From positions 317,837-381,836 of the forward strand of contig CBFHON010000001.1 in assembly GCA_965657505.1 (NCBI GenBank): a DNA stretch of 64,000 nt, given 5' to 3'. Both the position numbers and the translations under genes were made by a program. Positions 16,924-26,459 of this stretch are shown here, one piece after another (position 1 is the stretch's first letter; each line of letters opens with the position of its first letter). This DNA is from TMED109 sp002171375. GTDB lineage: Bacteria > Pseudomonadota > Alphaproteobacteria > TMED109. Under the pieces are notes generated by a model that saw only the letters and a program-made list of their open reading frames with translations, was not told the DNA's origin and did no database searches.

Positions 16924-17610
16924 ATGTCAGGCTGGACTGAATCAAAAAAAATATTATTAAATGAACTAAACTTTAAAGAGAAAATTGTATTAGATGTAGG
17001 ATGTGGAAATGGTTGGTTTAGTCATTGGGCAAGCGCTAATGGCAGCCAAGTTGATGCTATAGATCCATCTGAAATACAAATTACTGAAGCTAAAAGTAGA
17101 AATTATAATAATAAAATAAATTTTATCAAAGCAGGTGCAGAAGATATTAATGATCTAATAAATGTGTATGATTTAATATTTTTTTTTAATAGTTTACATC
17201 ATATACCAATTAATTTAATGGAAAAATCTATAGAGTATTGTAAAACTAAAATTAGTAATAATGGAAGTATATTAATTATTGAACCAATTGCTGAAGGAAA
17301 TTTTCATAATTTTGTTAAAAATATAGATGATGAAACAAAAGTACGAAATGAAGCTTATAAAGTTATTAATAATTGTAATAAGTATAATTTAAAAATTATT
17401 AAAGAGTTAAAATATAATGAAGTTAAAGCTTTTAATAGTGGTGATGATTGCATTAATTTTTTGTCAAAAGTAGATGTAAATAGGATTAGTTTTATTGAGA
17501 ATAATAAAGAATTTTTATTAAACAAATTTAATAGTTTAGCAAATTATTCTAATTCTATATATGAATTTATTCAGCCGATGAGATTAAATATTTTAAAAAA
17601 TAAAATATAG
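16924..17610 (+). CDS. Class I SAM-dependent methyltransferase
   Basis: A 228-residue cytoplasmic methyltransferase. The SAM-binding motif I is VLDVGCGNGWF (residues 22-32), with the acidic end of strand 2 at AIDPS and motif IV at YDLIFFFNSLHHI, an arrangement like UbiG and Coq3 relatives. The C-terminal third is lysine/asparagine-rich and gives no substrate clue. A NIPSNAP gene follows after 9 bases in the same direction. I cannot name the substrate. Confidence 0.75.
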   Translation: MSGWTESKKILLNELNFKEKIVLDVGCGNGWFSHWASANGSQVDAIDPSEIQITEAKSRNYNNKINFIKAGAEDINDLINVYDLIFFFNSLHHIPINLMEKSIEYCKTKISNNGSILIIEPIAEGNFHNFVKNIDDETKVRNEAYKVINNCNKYNLKIIKELKYNEVKAFNSGDDCINFLSKVDVNRISFIENNKEFLLNKFNSLANYSNSIYEFIQPMRLNILKNKI

Positions 17611-17619
17611 GAGAATATA

Positions 17620-17946
17620 ATGTCAGCATTTTTTGAATTAAGAACATATAAGGTCTTTCCAGGTAAGATGAAAGAATGGTTAAGGTATATGGAAAAAACA
17701 ATAATACCATTTCAAGTTTCAAAGGGAATGGTCATACACGGCAGTTTTTCCGTACAAGATGATGATGAGACATATATTTGGATCAGACGCTTTAAAAATT
17801 TAGAGCATAAGGACAATCTATATGAAGAAGTTTATAAAAGCGATAGATGGGTAAAGGAAATATCTCCAATAGTTGCAACATTAATTGATAGAGATGCTAT
17901 AGTTGTAAAAAACCTTCAATCAACTGATTTATCAATAATGAAATAA
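17620..17946 (+). CDS. NIPSNAP family protein
   Basis: A 108-residue dimeric alpha+beta-barrel protein of the NIPSNAP family. ELRTYKVFPGKMKEWL at the N-terminus and the central IWIRRFKNLEHKDNLYEEVYKSDRW are the family blocks. Bacterial NIPSNAPs often sit in catabolic operons, but their molecular role is mostly unknown. The preceding AGGAG gives a good ribosome-binding site, and the methyltransferase upstream is probably co-transcribed. A second family member is encoded at 61515-61829. Confidence 0.88.
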   Translation: MSAFFELRTYKVFPGKMKEWLRYMEKTIIPFQVSKGMVIHGSFSVQDDDETYIWIRRFKNLEHKDNLYEEVYKSDRWVKEISPIVATLIDRDAIVVKNLQSTDLSIMK

Positions 17947-17947
17947 G

Positions 17948-18463
17948 TTAATCTTTTATAATATTCTTTAAAAGTCTTAAGCCTTTTTCTTCTATATTTT
18001 TAATATCTTCTGCTGAAATAGATGATTGAAGGCTTTCTAAATATGTTAAATGTATATTTTCACTAGTTTTATAAGCTATGAATGACCACATATAGGCTTT
18101 TGACTCGTCAATATCAGTTCCAATTCCATTAGCATACATATTTGAAAGTGTTATTTGAGATTCTATTGCTAAAGATTTATCATGTTTAAATAATTTTTGT
18201 GAAGAGTATAAGATTTTATCATACGCAATTTTATAATTAGGTTCTATACCTAATCCTTTTAGATACATTTGTCCTAAAAGATAATTTGCTACGGGGTTTC
18301 CTGTCGGAGCTATGTTTGTAAGAGATTTATAAGCAGACTCGTAGTTTTTATTATTAAATTCTTCGATAGCTTTATTAAGCAAGTAACCAGACATATCAGC
18401 AGACATTAATATTTTTGGTGAAATTATTAGAATAGTAGTAATAATTTTTAAGAATTTAATCAT
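17948..18463 (-). CDS. Exported Sel1-like/TPR repeat protein
   Basis: A 171-residue protein with an N-terminal signal sequence (about residues 1-22) followed by helical repeats. Sel1-like units are visible as ANYLLGQMYLKGLGIEPNYKIAYD and TLSNMYANGIGTDIDESKAYMW. Such repeats usually bind other proteins in the periplasm. I place the start at the ATG at 18463, which overlaps the stop of the pentapeptide-repeat gene in ATGATTAA and lets the signal peptide begin the protein; an in-frame ATG at 18493 would add ten polar residues. It is co-transcribed with that gene. No specific partner can be named. Confidence 0.78.
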   Translation of the reverse strand: MIKFLKIITTILIISPKILMSADMSGYLLNKAIEEFNNKNYESAYKSLTNIAPTGNPVANYLLGQMYLKGLGIEPNYKIAYDKILYSSQKLFKHDKSLAIESQITLSNMYANGIGTDIDESKAYMWSFIAYKTSENIHLTYLESLQSSISAEDIKNIEEKGLRLLKNIIKD

Positions 18464-18929
18464 TTTTCTTACATCCTGAGTTATCAATTCCATATTTCAT
18501 ATTACTATTACATAAAATAACATTTTTAAAGCTTGTTTTTCTTATTCCAGCTTTTCTAAAATCAGCATTTATTGCTGAAGCACCATCCATCATAGAATGC
18601 CTAATTATTGCCCACCTAAATGAACTATTATCCAAATTAGTATTTTGTAGATTAACTCTTCTAATATTAGCACCTTCTAAAGAGCAGTTTTTAAGGTTTG
18701 CTCCTTCTAAATTTGCTCTCCATAAATTAGCTTTATCTAAATTTGAACCTTCTAGGTTTGCCCCAACTAAATTTTTTTTTCTTAAGTCTGCTTCAGATAA
18801 ATCACAATTAATACATTTATTGTCTTTAAGCAGTTTTTCTAAATCACCTTCATCATAAGAAAAAGTATATTTATAGCAAAGAGTACTTAAAAAACATATA
18901 TATATGCATAATAAAAAATATTTAATCAT
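18456..18929 (-). CDS. Exported pentapeptide-repeat protein
   Basis: A 157-residue protein with an N-terminal hydrophobic signal (about residues 1-20) and then about ten tandem pentapeptide repeats of A(D/N)LxX form, for example SEADLRKKNLVGANLEGSNL and related units through residue 140. These fold as a right-handed quadrilateral beta-helix. C39 and C42 before the repeats and C141 and C153 after them could form disulfides in the periplasm. It overlaps the Sel1-like gene by 8 bases. Secreted pentapeptide proteins have varied, mostly unknown roles, so no function is assigned. Confidence 0.82.
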   Translation of the reverse strand: MIKYFLLCIYICFLSTLCYKYTFSYDEGDLEKLLKDNKCINCDLSEADLRKKNLVGANLEGSNLDKANLWRANLEGANLKNCSLEGANIRRVNLQNTNLDNSSFRWAIIRHSMMDGASAINADFRKAGIRKTSFKNVILCNSNMKYGIDNSGCKKND

Positions 18930-19014
18930 AAGAATAATTTTCTGTTAATTAAATATTATATATAACATATAATTAAGATATAATTAATTACTTTTAATAT
19001 TATTTGAGGTGCTC

Positions 19015-19884
19015 ATGTTTGAAAATTTTTCAGAAAATAAAATTACCGTTAATGGTTTAAACATAAATTATAAAATAGGGGGTAAAGGTGAACCTTTGCT
19101 TCTTCTTCATGGTTATCCTCAAACTCATATTTTATGGAGAAAAGTTGCACATTTATTTGCTAAAAATTATACAGTAGTATGTTCTGATTTGAGAGGTTAT
19201 GGGGATAGTGATAAACCAAAATCAGATGATAAACACCTTACTTATTCAAAAAAATCTATGGCTTTTGATCAAAATGAATTAATGAAAGTACTCGGCTTTG
19301 ATAAATATTATTTAGTTGGACATGATAGAGGAGGTAGAGTTGGACATAGAATGGCTATAGACTATCCAAATAGTATTAATAAACTTTCTTTATTGGATAT
19401 AGTGCCAACTTCCCATGTATTTGATAATACTAATGCTTTATTAGCGAAACGCTATTATCACTGGTTTTTCTTGATACAATCATTTCCACATCCTGAGACT
19501 ATGATTGGAAAGGATCCAGAATATTATATTAGGTCTAAACTTAAGATGTGGGGGGCAAATAATGATTATTTAACTGAAGGAATAATAAAAGAATATTTAA
19601 GATGTTTTACACCTGAAACTATTCATGCATCTTGTGAAGATTATAGAGCAGGAGCAAGTATTGATTTAGTCCATCACAAGGAAGATTTTACTAAAAAAAT
19701 AACTTGTCCTCTTCAAGTTCTTTGGGGAGCAAAAGCTACAGTTGAAGAACTATATGATCCTATAAAAGTTTGGAAAGAGTGGGCAAATAATGTAGAAGGA
19801 GAAAGTGTAAATTGTGGACATTTTCTTCCTGAAGAAAAACCTATGGAAACTTATGAATTAATTAATAATTTTTTAAATAAATGA
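19015..19884 (+). CDS. Haloacetate (fluoroacetate) dehalogenase-like alpha/beta hydrolase
   Basis: A 289-residue alpha/beta hydrolase that closely follows fluoroacetate dehalogenase (FAcD). The nucleophile elbow GHDRGGR gives D104 with R105 and R108 as carboxylate-binding arginines. D128 (LLDI) and a C-terminal GHFLP histidine complete the triad. The halide pocket residues of FAcD (His-Trp and a Tyr) appear as H149-W150 in YYHWFF and Y210 in EDYRAG. Epoxide hydrolases of similar fold lack this set. I chose the ATG at 19015 because GAGG lies five bases upstream; a GTG two codons earlier is possible. It stands alone between divergent and DUF502 genes. Confidence 0.8.
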   Translation: MFENFSENKITVNGLNINYKIGGKGEPLLLLHGYPQTHILWRKVAHLFAKNYTVVCSDLRGYGDSDKPKSDDKHLTYSKKSMAFDQNELMKVLGFDKYYLVGHDRGGRVGHRMAIDYPNSINKLSLLDIVPTSHVFDNTNALLAKRYYHWFFLIQSFPHPETMIGKDPEYYIRSKLKMWGANNDYLTEGIIKEYLRCFTPETIHASCEDYRAGASIDLVHHKEDFTKKITCPLQVLWGAKATVEELYDPIKVWKEWANNVEGESVNCGHFLPEEKPMETYELINNFLNK

Positions 19885-19903
19885 GAAATATAATTGGATT
19901 AAT

Positions 19904-20554
19904 ATGAAAGATACAAAAAGTATATTTACAAAAATTAGAGGATACTTTCTTACCGGTATAATTGTTACAGCACCAATAGGATTAACTTTTTATGTATCTT
20001 TTCTATTTATTGGTTTCATTGATAGTAAAGTAAGAAATATTATACCAGTAAAATATCATTATGATAATATTTTACCCTTCGAGATACCTGGAATAGGCCT
20101 TTTAATTGTTTTTATTATGTTAACTTTCATAGGTTTTTTAACAGCAGGAATTATTGGTAGATACATTATTAAACTTGGTGAAAGAATTATAGCAAGATTG
20201 CCTATTATTAGATCTGTATATGGTGCTTTAAAACAAATTTTTGAAAGTGTACTTAAAACATCATCTAAATCTTTTCGAGAAGTTGTATTAATTGAATACC
20301 CTCGAAAAGGAATATGGGCAATTGGTTTTATTACAGGAGATACTAAAGGAGAAGTTCAAGAATCATCAAAAGATGAACTGGTTAATGTGTTTTTACCAAC
20401 TACTCCAAATCCAACATCTGGTTTTTTACTCTTTGTTCCGAGAAAAGATTTAAGAGTTCTAAATATGAATGTAGAAGAAGGTATTAAAATGGTTATTTCA
20501 GGTGGAATAGTAACACCAAAGTTTAAAAAAAAATATATGAAGAATAAAAATTAG
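19904..20554 (+). CDS. DUF502 family inner-membrane protein
   Basis: A 216-residue membrane protein with two predicted transmembrane helices (about residues 14-36 and 62-84). The conserved cytoplasmic block RLPIIRSVYGALKQI and NPTSGFLLFVP define the DUF502 family. Its position next to recG is common in Alphaproteobacteria. It is convergent with recG (8-base gap). The function of the family is not known. Confidence 0.88.
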   Translation: MKDTKSIFTKIRGYFLTGIIVTAPIGLTFYVSFLFIGFIDSKVRNIIPVKYHYDNILPFEIPGIGLLIVFIMLTFIGFLTAGIIGRYIIKLGERIIARLPIIRSVYGALKQIFESVLKTSSKSFREVVLIEYPRKGIWAIGFITGDTKGEVQESSKDELVNVFLPTTPNPTSGFLLFVPRKDLRVLNMNVEEGIKMVISGGIVTPKFKKKYMKNKN

Positions 20555-20562
20555 TATATAAA

Positions 20563-22644
20563 TTATCCAGATTTAATAAGTTTTACTGCCTTATCTTGAC
20601 CGAACAAATATAAAAGTTGTTTAAGTTTTTCACCTTCTATTCCGATAAGATTAGGATTTTCATTTATAATCATTTTTGAATTTTTATTTGCTATTTTAAT
20701 TAAATTTTCATGTATATTAATATCTAATATTTTAAACATTTGACCTCCTGATTGTCTTGTTCCTAATATTTCACCTGCGCCTCTAAGCTTTAAATCTTTT
20801 TCTGATATTAAGAAACCATTGTTTGTTTCTCTCATAACTGTTAAGCGTTCTCTGGCTATTTCTCCTATTTTTTGATCATAAAGTAATATACAGACCGAAT
20901 TTTTTGTACCTCTACCAATTCTTCCTCTAAGTTGGTGTAATTGAGCTAAGCCAAATCTTTCTGCGTGCTCTATAATCATGATTGTTGCATTTGGTATATC
21001 TATACCTACTTCAATTACAGTAGTTGAGACTAATATTTTTTTTTCGTTTTTACTAAATTGAAGTAATGAATTCTCTTTATCCCGACTATCCATTTGACCA
21101 TGAACAATAGCTACATTATTTGGAAAAATATTATGTAAATATTTTTGTCTTGTTTCTGCTGCTGCTAAATCTAGTTTTTCAGAATCTTTTACTAAGGGAC
21201 AAACCCAAAATATTTGTTCATTATTTTTTATTGCCCGAGAAATAGCTTTAATAACTTCGTTCATTCTGGGAATACTAACACTAATTGTTTCTATTTTTGC
21301 TCTATTTATTGGTTTAGAGTGTATTATGGATATATCCATATCGCCATAATCTGTAAGAACTAAAGTTCGAGGAATAGGTGTCGCAGTCATAACCATAAAA
21401 TCTGTATTAGGAGATTTTTTAGATAACTCTAATCTTTGATAAACTCCAAACCTATGTTGTTCATCAATAATGGCTAATCTTAAGTTTTTAAATTTAATAT
21501 TTGACTGAATTAGAGCATGTGTTCCAATTATAATATTAATTTTTCCATTATTAATATCATCAATAATATTAATTTTTATATTTTTTTGCATTTTACTAGT
21601 TAATAAAGCTATACGAATACCTATTATATTCTCATATTTCTTAAAGAATAAATAATGTTGGTATGCAAGAATTTCTGTAGGAGCCATTAATGCACCTTGG
21701 AATCCATGCTCCACTACGTGAAGAATTGATAGGAATGCAACTATAGTTTTTCCACTTCCTACATCTCCTTGCAATAGTCTATACATTCTTTTATTTAAGT
21801 TGATATCTTCATATATTGTTTTTAAAACATCCTGCTGATCATCAGTTAGCTTAAAAGGTAGATTATTAATTAATTTATCTTTTAATGTATTAATATTTAT
21901 TAGAGTTTTTTGTTCAGTTTTATGTTTATGTTTTCTAATTAAATTTAAAGCTAATTGTCTCGAAAGAGCTTCATCATATGCTAGTCTCTCTTTATATAGA
22001 TGGGCATTTTCAACTTCTTCTAATGTTTTTGGAAAATGTAATTTTAATAACGATTTATTAAAACTTTGCCAATTTTTATCTTTTAATAATTCTGAATTGA
22101 TCCATTCGCTAAATCCTGGAATTTCTGAAATAGAATATTTTACTGCAGCTTTAATTTTTTTATGTGATAAGCCTGAAGTTAGTGGATATGTAGTTTCATA
22201 AATAGGAATAATTTCTTCTAATTTTTTAATTTGTATATAATCTGGGTGTATTACTTGCCATTTATTTCCTTTTCTTATTAGTTCTCCACTAATTGTAATT
22301 TCATTATCTTTTATAAAATTATTTAAAAACCAATTTCGATTAACATTAAAGTAAATAATCTCTAATATTTGGTCATTAACTTCTAATGTTACTATGGATA
22401 TTTTGGGTTTCTTATAACTAGACCAACTACTTTTAACTTTTCCATTTATAATTATTCTTTTGTATATATATTCATCTTTTAATGAATTAATTTTTATTCT
22501 TTTAATTATTGAATTTGGGAGATGAAATATAATATCTAGTAATCTACTGCCGCATAGTTTATCAAATAAAAGTATATTTTTTGGGCCAAACCCATTTAAT
22601 TTATCAATTTTATTATATAATTCATCTAGTAATTTTAGAGACAT
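20563..22644 (-). CDS. recG: ATP-dependent DNA helicase RecG
   Basis: RecG reverses stalled replication forks and migrates Holliday junctions. The protein has an N-terminal wedge/OB domain (about residues 60-150), helicase motif I GDVGSGKT, motif II DEQH in IDEQHRFG, motif III TATPIPRT, and the C-terminal TRG region ending in LRGRIGRG and DLKLRGAGEILGTRQSG. I place the start at 22644 (693 residues) because the protein then begins MSLKLLDELYNKI, as the family does, with AGGAG about 11 bases upstream. It diverges from sdhE-mfd. Confidence 0.96.
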   Translation of the reverse strand: MSLKLLDELYNKIDKLNGFGPKNILLFDKLCGSRLLDIIFHLPNSIIKRIKINSLKDEYIYKRIIINGKVKSSWSSYKKPKISIVTLEVNDQILEIIYFNVNRNWFLNNFIKDNEITISGELIRKGNKWQVIHPDYIQIKKLEEIIPIYETTYPLTSGLSHKKIKAAVKYSISEIPGFSEWINSELLKDKNWQSFNKSLLKLHFPKTLEEVENAHLYKERLAYDEALSRQLALNLIRKHKHKTEQKTLININTLKDKLINNLPFKLTDDQQDVLKTIYEDINLNKRMYRLLQGDVGSGKTIVAFLSILHVVEHGFQGALMAPTEILAYQHYLFFKKYENIIGIRIALLTSKMQKNIKINIIDDINNGKINIIIGTHALIQSNIKFKNLRLAIIDEQHRFGVYQRLELSKKSPNTDFMVMTATPIPRTLVLTDYGDMDISIIHSKPINRAKIETISVSIPRMNEVIKAISRAIKNNEQIFWVCPLVKDSEKLDLAAAETRQKYLHNIFPNNVAIVHGQMDSRDKENSLLQFSKNEKKILVSTTVIEVGIDIPNATIMIIEHAERFGLAQLHQLRGRIGRGTKNSVCILLYDQKIGEIARERLTVMRETNNGFLISEKDLKLRGAGEILGTRQSGGQMFKILDINIHENLIKIANKNSKMIINENPNLIGIEGEKLKQLLYLFGQDKAVKLIKSG

Positions 22645-22735
22645 TATGTATTTTGCTCCTACATATATTATAATCACTGTATTTTTTATTATATAATGAT
22701 AACAGCAATATATAATTTTTAAGGATATTATAAAA

Positions 22736-23005
22736 GTGAATAAAAAACTTAAAAAATTAAAGTTTAGATCATGGCATAGGGGAATGAGAGAAATGGATAT
22801 ATTAATGGGTGGTTTCTTCGATATGTTTCAGAAAGATTTTTCATTAAAAGAGATTAATGAAATTGAAAATTTTATTATACCATTATCCGATAATGATTTA
22901 TATAATTGTTTTACTAGTAAAATTAATTGGCCTAATAACCTCTCAGATAGTTTAAAAGATAAATTAGAAATTTATTCAAATAAAAACGGATTGAACAATT
23001 CTTAA
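22736..23005 (+). CDS. sdhE: Succinate dehydrogenase flavinylation factor SdhE
   Basis: SdhE promotes covalent attachment of FAD to the succinate dehydrogenase flavoprotein. This 89-residue protein carries the conserved SWHRGMREMDILMG block, in which RGxxE is the essential motif, and an all-helical fold. It begins with GTG at 22736, preceded by AAGGA. mfd follows at once, and recG diverges upstream, an order typical of Alphaproteobacteria. Confidence 0.93.
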   Translation: MNKKLKKLKFRSWHRGMREMDILMGGFFDMFQKDFSLKEINEIENFIIPLSDNDLYNCFTSKINWPNNLSDSLKDKLEIYSNKNGLNNS

Positions 23006-23063
23006 ATCATTTATTCAAGATAATAATACTAAAAATATTGGAGGTATAATAGAAGGGCTTGAT

Positions 23064-26000
23064 GTGTTCTCTATTGGAGAAACAATATTAAGAGATAGTG
23101 AAATATCTATTGTATATGTAGTAAAAAATGAAGATAAATTATATAAAATTTCTAAGTTATTTGAGCAGCTTTATCCAGATATTAATTATGTAAATATTCC
23201 AGCATGGGATTGTTTGCCTTACGATAGTTTATCGCCTAGTACTCGAGTTTCAGGGGAAAGAATAAATAGTTTTTTAAAAATAATAGATAAAAATAATCCA
23301 GTTCGTTTGGTAATAATAACAGTAAATGCTTTGATACAAAAAAATATACCCTTAAAATATTTTCCTAATAATATTAGGAAGCTAACTATAGGTGCCGAAA
23401 TAAATTTATCCTCCTTTGTAAAAAATGCAATTGATACAGGTTATAGAAGGACTGGCAATGTAATGGATATTGGAGAAATTACTGTTAGGGGAGGTATTGT
23501 AGATATTTATTCACCTAATTATACGGATCCTATAAGAATTGATTTCTTTGGAGATGAAATAGAAGAATTAAAGTTTTTTGATCCTTTAACTCAACTTACA
23601 AAAGTTTCAATTAATAATGTAACAGTATTACCAATTTCTGAAATACTTTTAAATACTGATAATATTGATTTATTTAAGTACAATTATAGAAAAACTTTTG
23701 GAAGTAATGCATCACAAGATGAATTTTTTCAGTCTATATCCGAAGGAATTCATTATCCTGGCTTAGAACATTGGGCTAGTTTATTTTATCCAAAACTTGA
23801 ATCAATCTTTGATATTTTAGATGATAATTTTTCATATATCTTTGATAATTCATTTGATGATTATTGTGAAATGCGCTTTGATGATATAAAAGATTACTTT
23901 AATACACGAGATATAGCTTTTAAAGAGGCTATAAAAAATAAAAATGTTACGGATTGTTATAAGCCTGTTTGTAGTAGTGAATTATATCTTAATGAAACTC
24001 AATTAAATAACTTTATTTCTAATAAATTATCTATAAAAATTTCCCCGTTTAGAAACCCCAAAATTGATAGTAATTTAGAAGGTAAAAATGTTCCTAATTT
24101 TTGGTTAAATAAGAAAGTTAAATCAACAGATTTATTTGAAGATTTAATTTCTTTTATAAATAATAAAATAGAACAAGATTATAAAATTATTATTGCATGT
24201 AAATCTAATGGTAGTAGAAAATTATTTTCTGAGCAGTTAAATAAATATGGTATCTATAATTTAGATTTAGATAATTCATGGCACATTAAAGAGTTTAGTT
24301 CAAACAAGAAAATTTCTCTTTTAATTGGTAATTTAGAAAAAGGTTTTGAAATAGATGCTAATATAATAATATCAGAGACTGATGTTTTTGGAAAAAAATA
24401 TTCACGAATTAATAAATCTAAAAAATTAGAAATTGCACTTGAAGAGGCAGAATCATTTACGGTTGGTGATTATTTAGTTCACTTAGAATACGGAGTAGGT
24501 AGGTATAATGGACTTAAAGTTGTAGATATTAATAATGTTAAACATGATTGTTTAGAATTAGAATATTTATCAAAAGATAAATTATTAGTTCCAGTCCAAA
24601 ATATTAATCTTTTAAGCAAATTTTCTAGTAAGAATTCTGAAGCGCTTCTTGATAAATTAGGAAGTAAGACGTGGAGTAATAAAAAACGAAAAGTAAAAGA
24701 AAAAATTAGAGATATTGCAGAAAATTTAGTTAGAGTAGCTTCTGAAAGAAAGCTAGGTAAAGCAATTAAATTAACTTGTAATACTAATGATTATGATGAT
24801 TTTGTATCAAAATTTGAATATTATGAAACGGATGATCAATTAGATGCTATAAAAGATGTTTTAAAAGATATAAATTCCGAACAACCAATGGATAGGTTAG
24901 TTTGCGGTGATGTTGGATTTGGTAAAACTGAAGTTGCAATGAGGGCTGCATATATTGCAGCCAAATCCAAATCTCAAGTTTTAGTAATTGCACCAACTAC
25001 TATTTTAGCTCGTCAACATTTTGAAACTTTCTCTAAAAGATTTAGTGACGATAATATTTCTATAGCGCATATGTCCAGATTAACTAAAGATAAAGAGAAG
25101 AAAGTTATTACTACAAATTTAAAAAATGGTTTAGTAGATATAGTTATTGGAACTCATACTTTATTATCAGATAAAATTTTATTTAAAAATTTATGTTTAG
25201 TAATAGTAGATGAAGAACAAAGATTTGGAGTAAGTCAAAAGGAAAAATTAAAAAATTTAACTATAAATTCTCATATTTTAACTTTAACTGCTACTCCTAT
25301 ACCTCGCACATTACATATGGCTTTGTCAGGTATTAAAGATTTGTCTATAATTGCCTCCGCACCTCAAGAAAGATTGCCTATAAGATCATTCGTAACTCCT
25401 TTTAATGATTTTAATATTAAAGAAGGAATTCAAAGAGAGTTACATAGAGGTGGGCAAGTATATTTTATTGTCCCTCGTATTAAAGATATAAAAGATGTTC
25501 ACGATAAAATCTCTACTTTAATTGATAATGCTTTTATTTCTTCTGTTCATGGTAGAATGTCATCAAATGAAATAGAAAATACAATGATAGATTTCTATGA
25601 AGGTAAATGTAATATTTTAATTGCAACCTCTATAATAGAAAATGGATTAGATATACCAAATGCCAATACTATTTTTATCTACAATGCTGATATGTTTGGT
25701 CTAGGACAATTATACCAATTGAAAGGAAGAGTGGGAAGATCAGATAAGAGAGCATATGCATATTATTTATTAAGTAATAAAAGAACAATGACCTCTAATG
25801 CAGAAAAAAGATTATATGCAATTCAGTCTTTAGAGGGATTAGGGGCAGGATTTAGCTTAGCTGCGCATGATTTAGATATAAGAGGGGCAGGTAATTTATT
25901 AGGGGATGAACAATCCGGTCAGATAAAAGAAGTAGGCGTTAGTTTATACCAACAACTCCTAAATGAAGCTGTTTCTGATTTGAAAGGTATAACAAAAAGT

Positions 26001-26459
26001 AAAAAAAATATATTACCACAAATTAATATTCAAGCACCTGCTCTAATTCCAGAAAATTATATATTGGACCTTAGTGTAAGACTGCAAACTTATAGAAGAC
26101 TAGGTAATTTAAAAGAAAATAATGAATTTGAATCTTTTGGTATTGAATTGATAGATAGATTTGGAGCTATTCCTAAAGAGCTCAACTATTTAATAAAAGT
26201 AATGAAAATTAAATTAAATTGTGAAAGTGCTGGTATACAGCGAATTGATAGTGGTATAAATGGTGCAACATTAGAAGTTATAAATAATGGATATATAGAT
26301 CCAGAAAAATTTATAGGCTGGCTAAAATCTTCAATATATGATGTGAAAATAAGAACTGACCAAAAAATTAATATTAGTTATAAATGGAATAGTATAGAAG
26401 AAAGACTTGATATACTAGAAGATATTACTTTGCAAATTAAAAATTTAATAGATAACTAA
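23064..26459 (+). CDS. mfd: Transcription-repair coupling factor Mfd
   Basis: Mfd removes RNA polymerase stalled at DNA lesions and recruits UvrA. The 1131-residue protein has the UvrB-like N-terminal modules, the RNA-polymerase-interacting domain (beginning FTVGDYLVHLEYGVGRYNGL), translocase motifs GDVGFGKTEVA, DEEQRFG and TATPIPRTL, and the C-terminal TRCF domain. The first normal start codon is the GTG at 23064, preceded by AGAAGGG. Homology-like sequence (GGIIEGLD) continues in frame upstream to a stop at 22992 without any ATG, GTG or TTG, so either the N-terminus is trimmed or a rare start is used. Its stop interleaves with that of the DsbA-like gene. Confidence 0.95.
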   Translation: MFSIGETILRDSEISIVYVVKNEDKLYKISKLFEQLYPDINYVNIPAWDCLPYDSLSPSTRVSGERINSFLKIIDKNNPVRLVIITVNALIQKNIPLKYFPNNIRKLTIGAEINLSSFVKNAIDTGYRRTGNVMDIGEITVRGGIVDIYSPNYTDPIRIDFFGDEIEELKFFDPLTQLTKVSINNVTVLPISEILLNTDNIDLFKYNYRKTFGSNASQDEFFQSISEGIHYPGLEHWASLFYPKLESIFDILDDNFSYIFDNSFDDYCEMRFDDIKDYFNTRDIAFKEAIKNKNVTDCYKPVCSSELYLNETQLNNFISNKLSIKISPFRNPKIDSNLEGKNVPNFWLNKKVKSTDLFEDLISFINNKIEQDYKIIIACKSNGSRKLFSEQLNKYGIYNLDLDNSWHIKEFSSNKKISLLIGNLEKGFEIDANIIISETDVFGKKYSRINKSKKLEIALEEAESFTVGDYLVHLEYGVGRYNGLKVVDINNVKHDCLELEYLSKDKLLVPVQNINLLSKFSSKNSEALLDKLGSKTWSNKKRKVKEKIRDIAENLVRVASERKLGKAIKLTCNTNDYDDFVSKFEYYETDDQLDAIKDVLKDINSEQPMDRLVCGDVGFGKTEVAMRAAYIAAKSKSQVLVIAPTTILARQHFETFSKRFSDDNISIAHMSRLTKDKEKKVITTNLKNGLVDIVIGTHTLLSDKILFKNLCLVIVDEEQRFGVSQKEKLKNLTINSHILTLTATPIPRTLHMALSGIKDLSIIASAPQERLPIRSFVTPFNDFNIKEGIQRELHRGGQVYFIVPRIKDIKDVHDKISTLIDNAFISSVHGRMSSNEIENTMIDFYEGKCNILIATSIIENGLDIPNANTIFIYNADMFGLGQLYQLKGRVGRSDKRAYAYYLLSNKRTMTSNAEKRLYAIQSLEGLGAGFSLAAHDLDIRGAGNLLGDEQSGQIKEVGVSLYQQLLNEAVSDLKGITKSKKNILPQINIQAPALIPENYILDLSVRLQTYRRLGNLKENNEFESFGIELIDRFGAIPKELNYLIKVMKIKLNCESAGIQRIDSGINGATLEVINNGYIDPEKFIGWLKSSIYDVKIRTDQKINISYKWNSIEERLDILEDITLQIKNLIDN

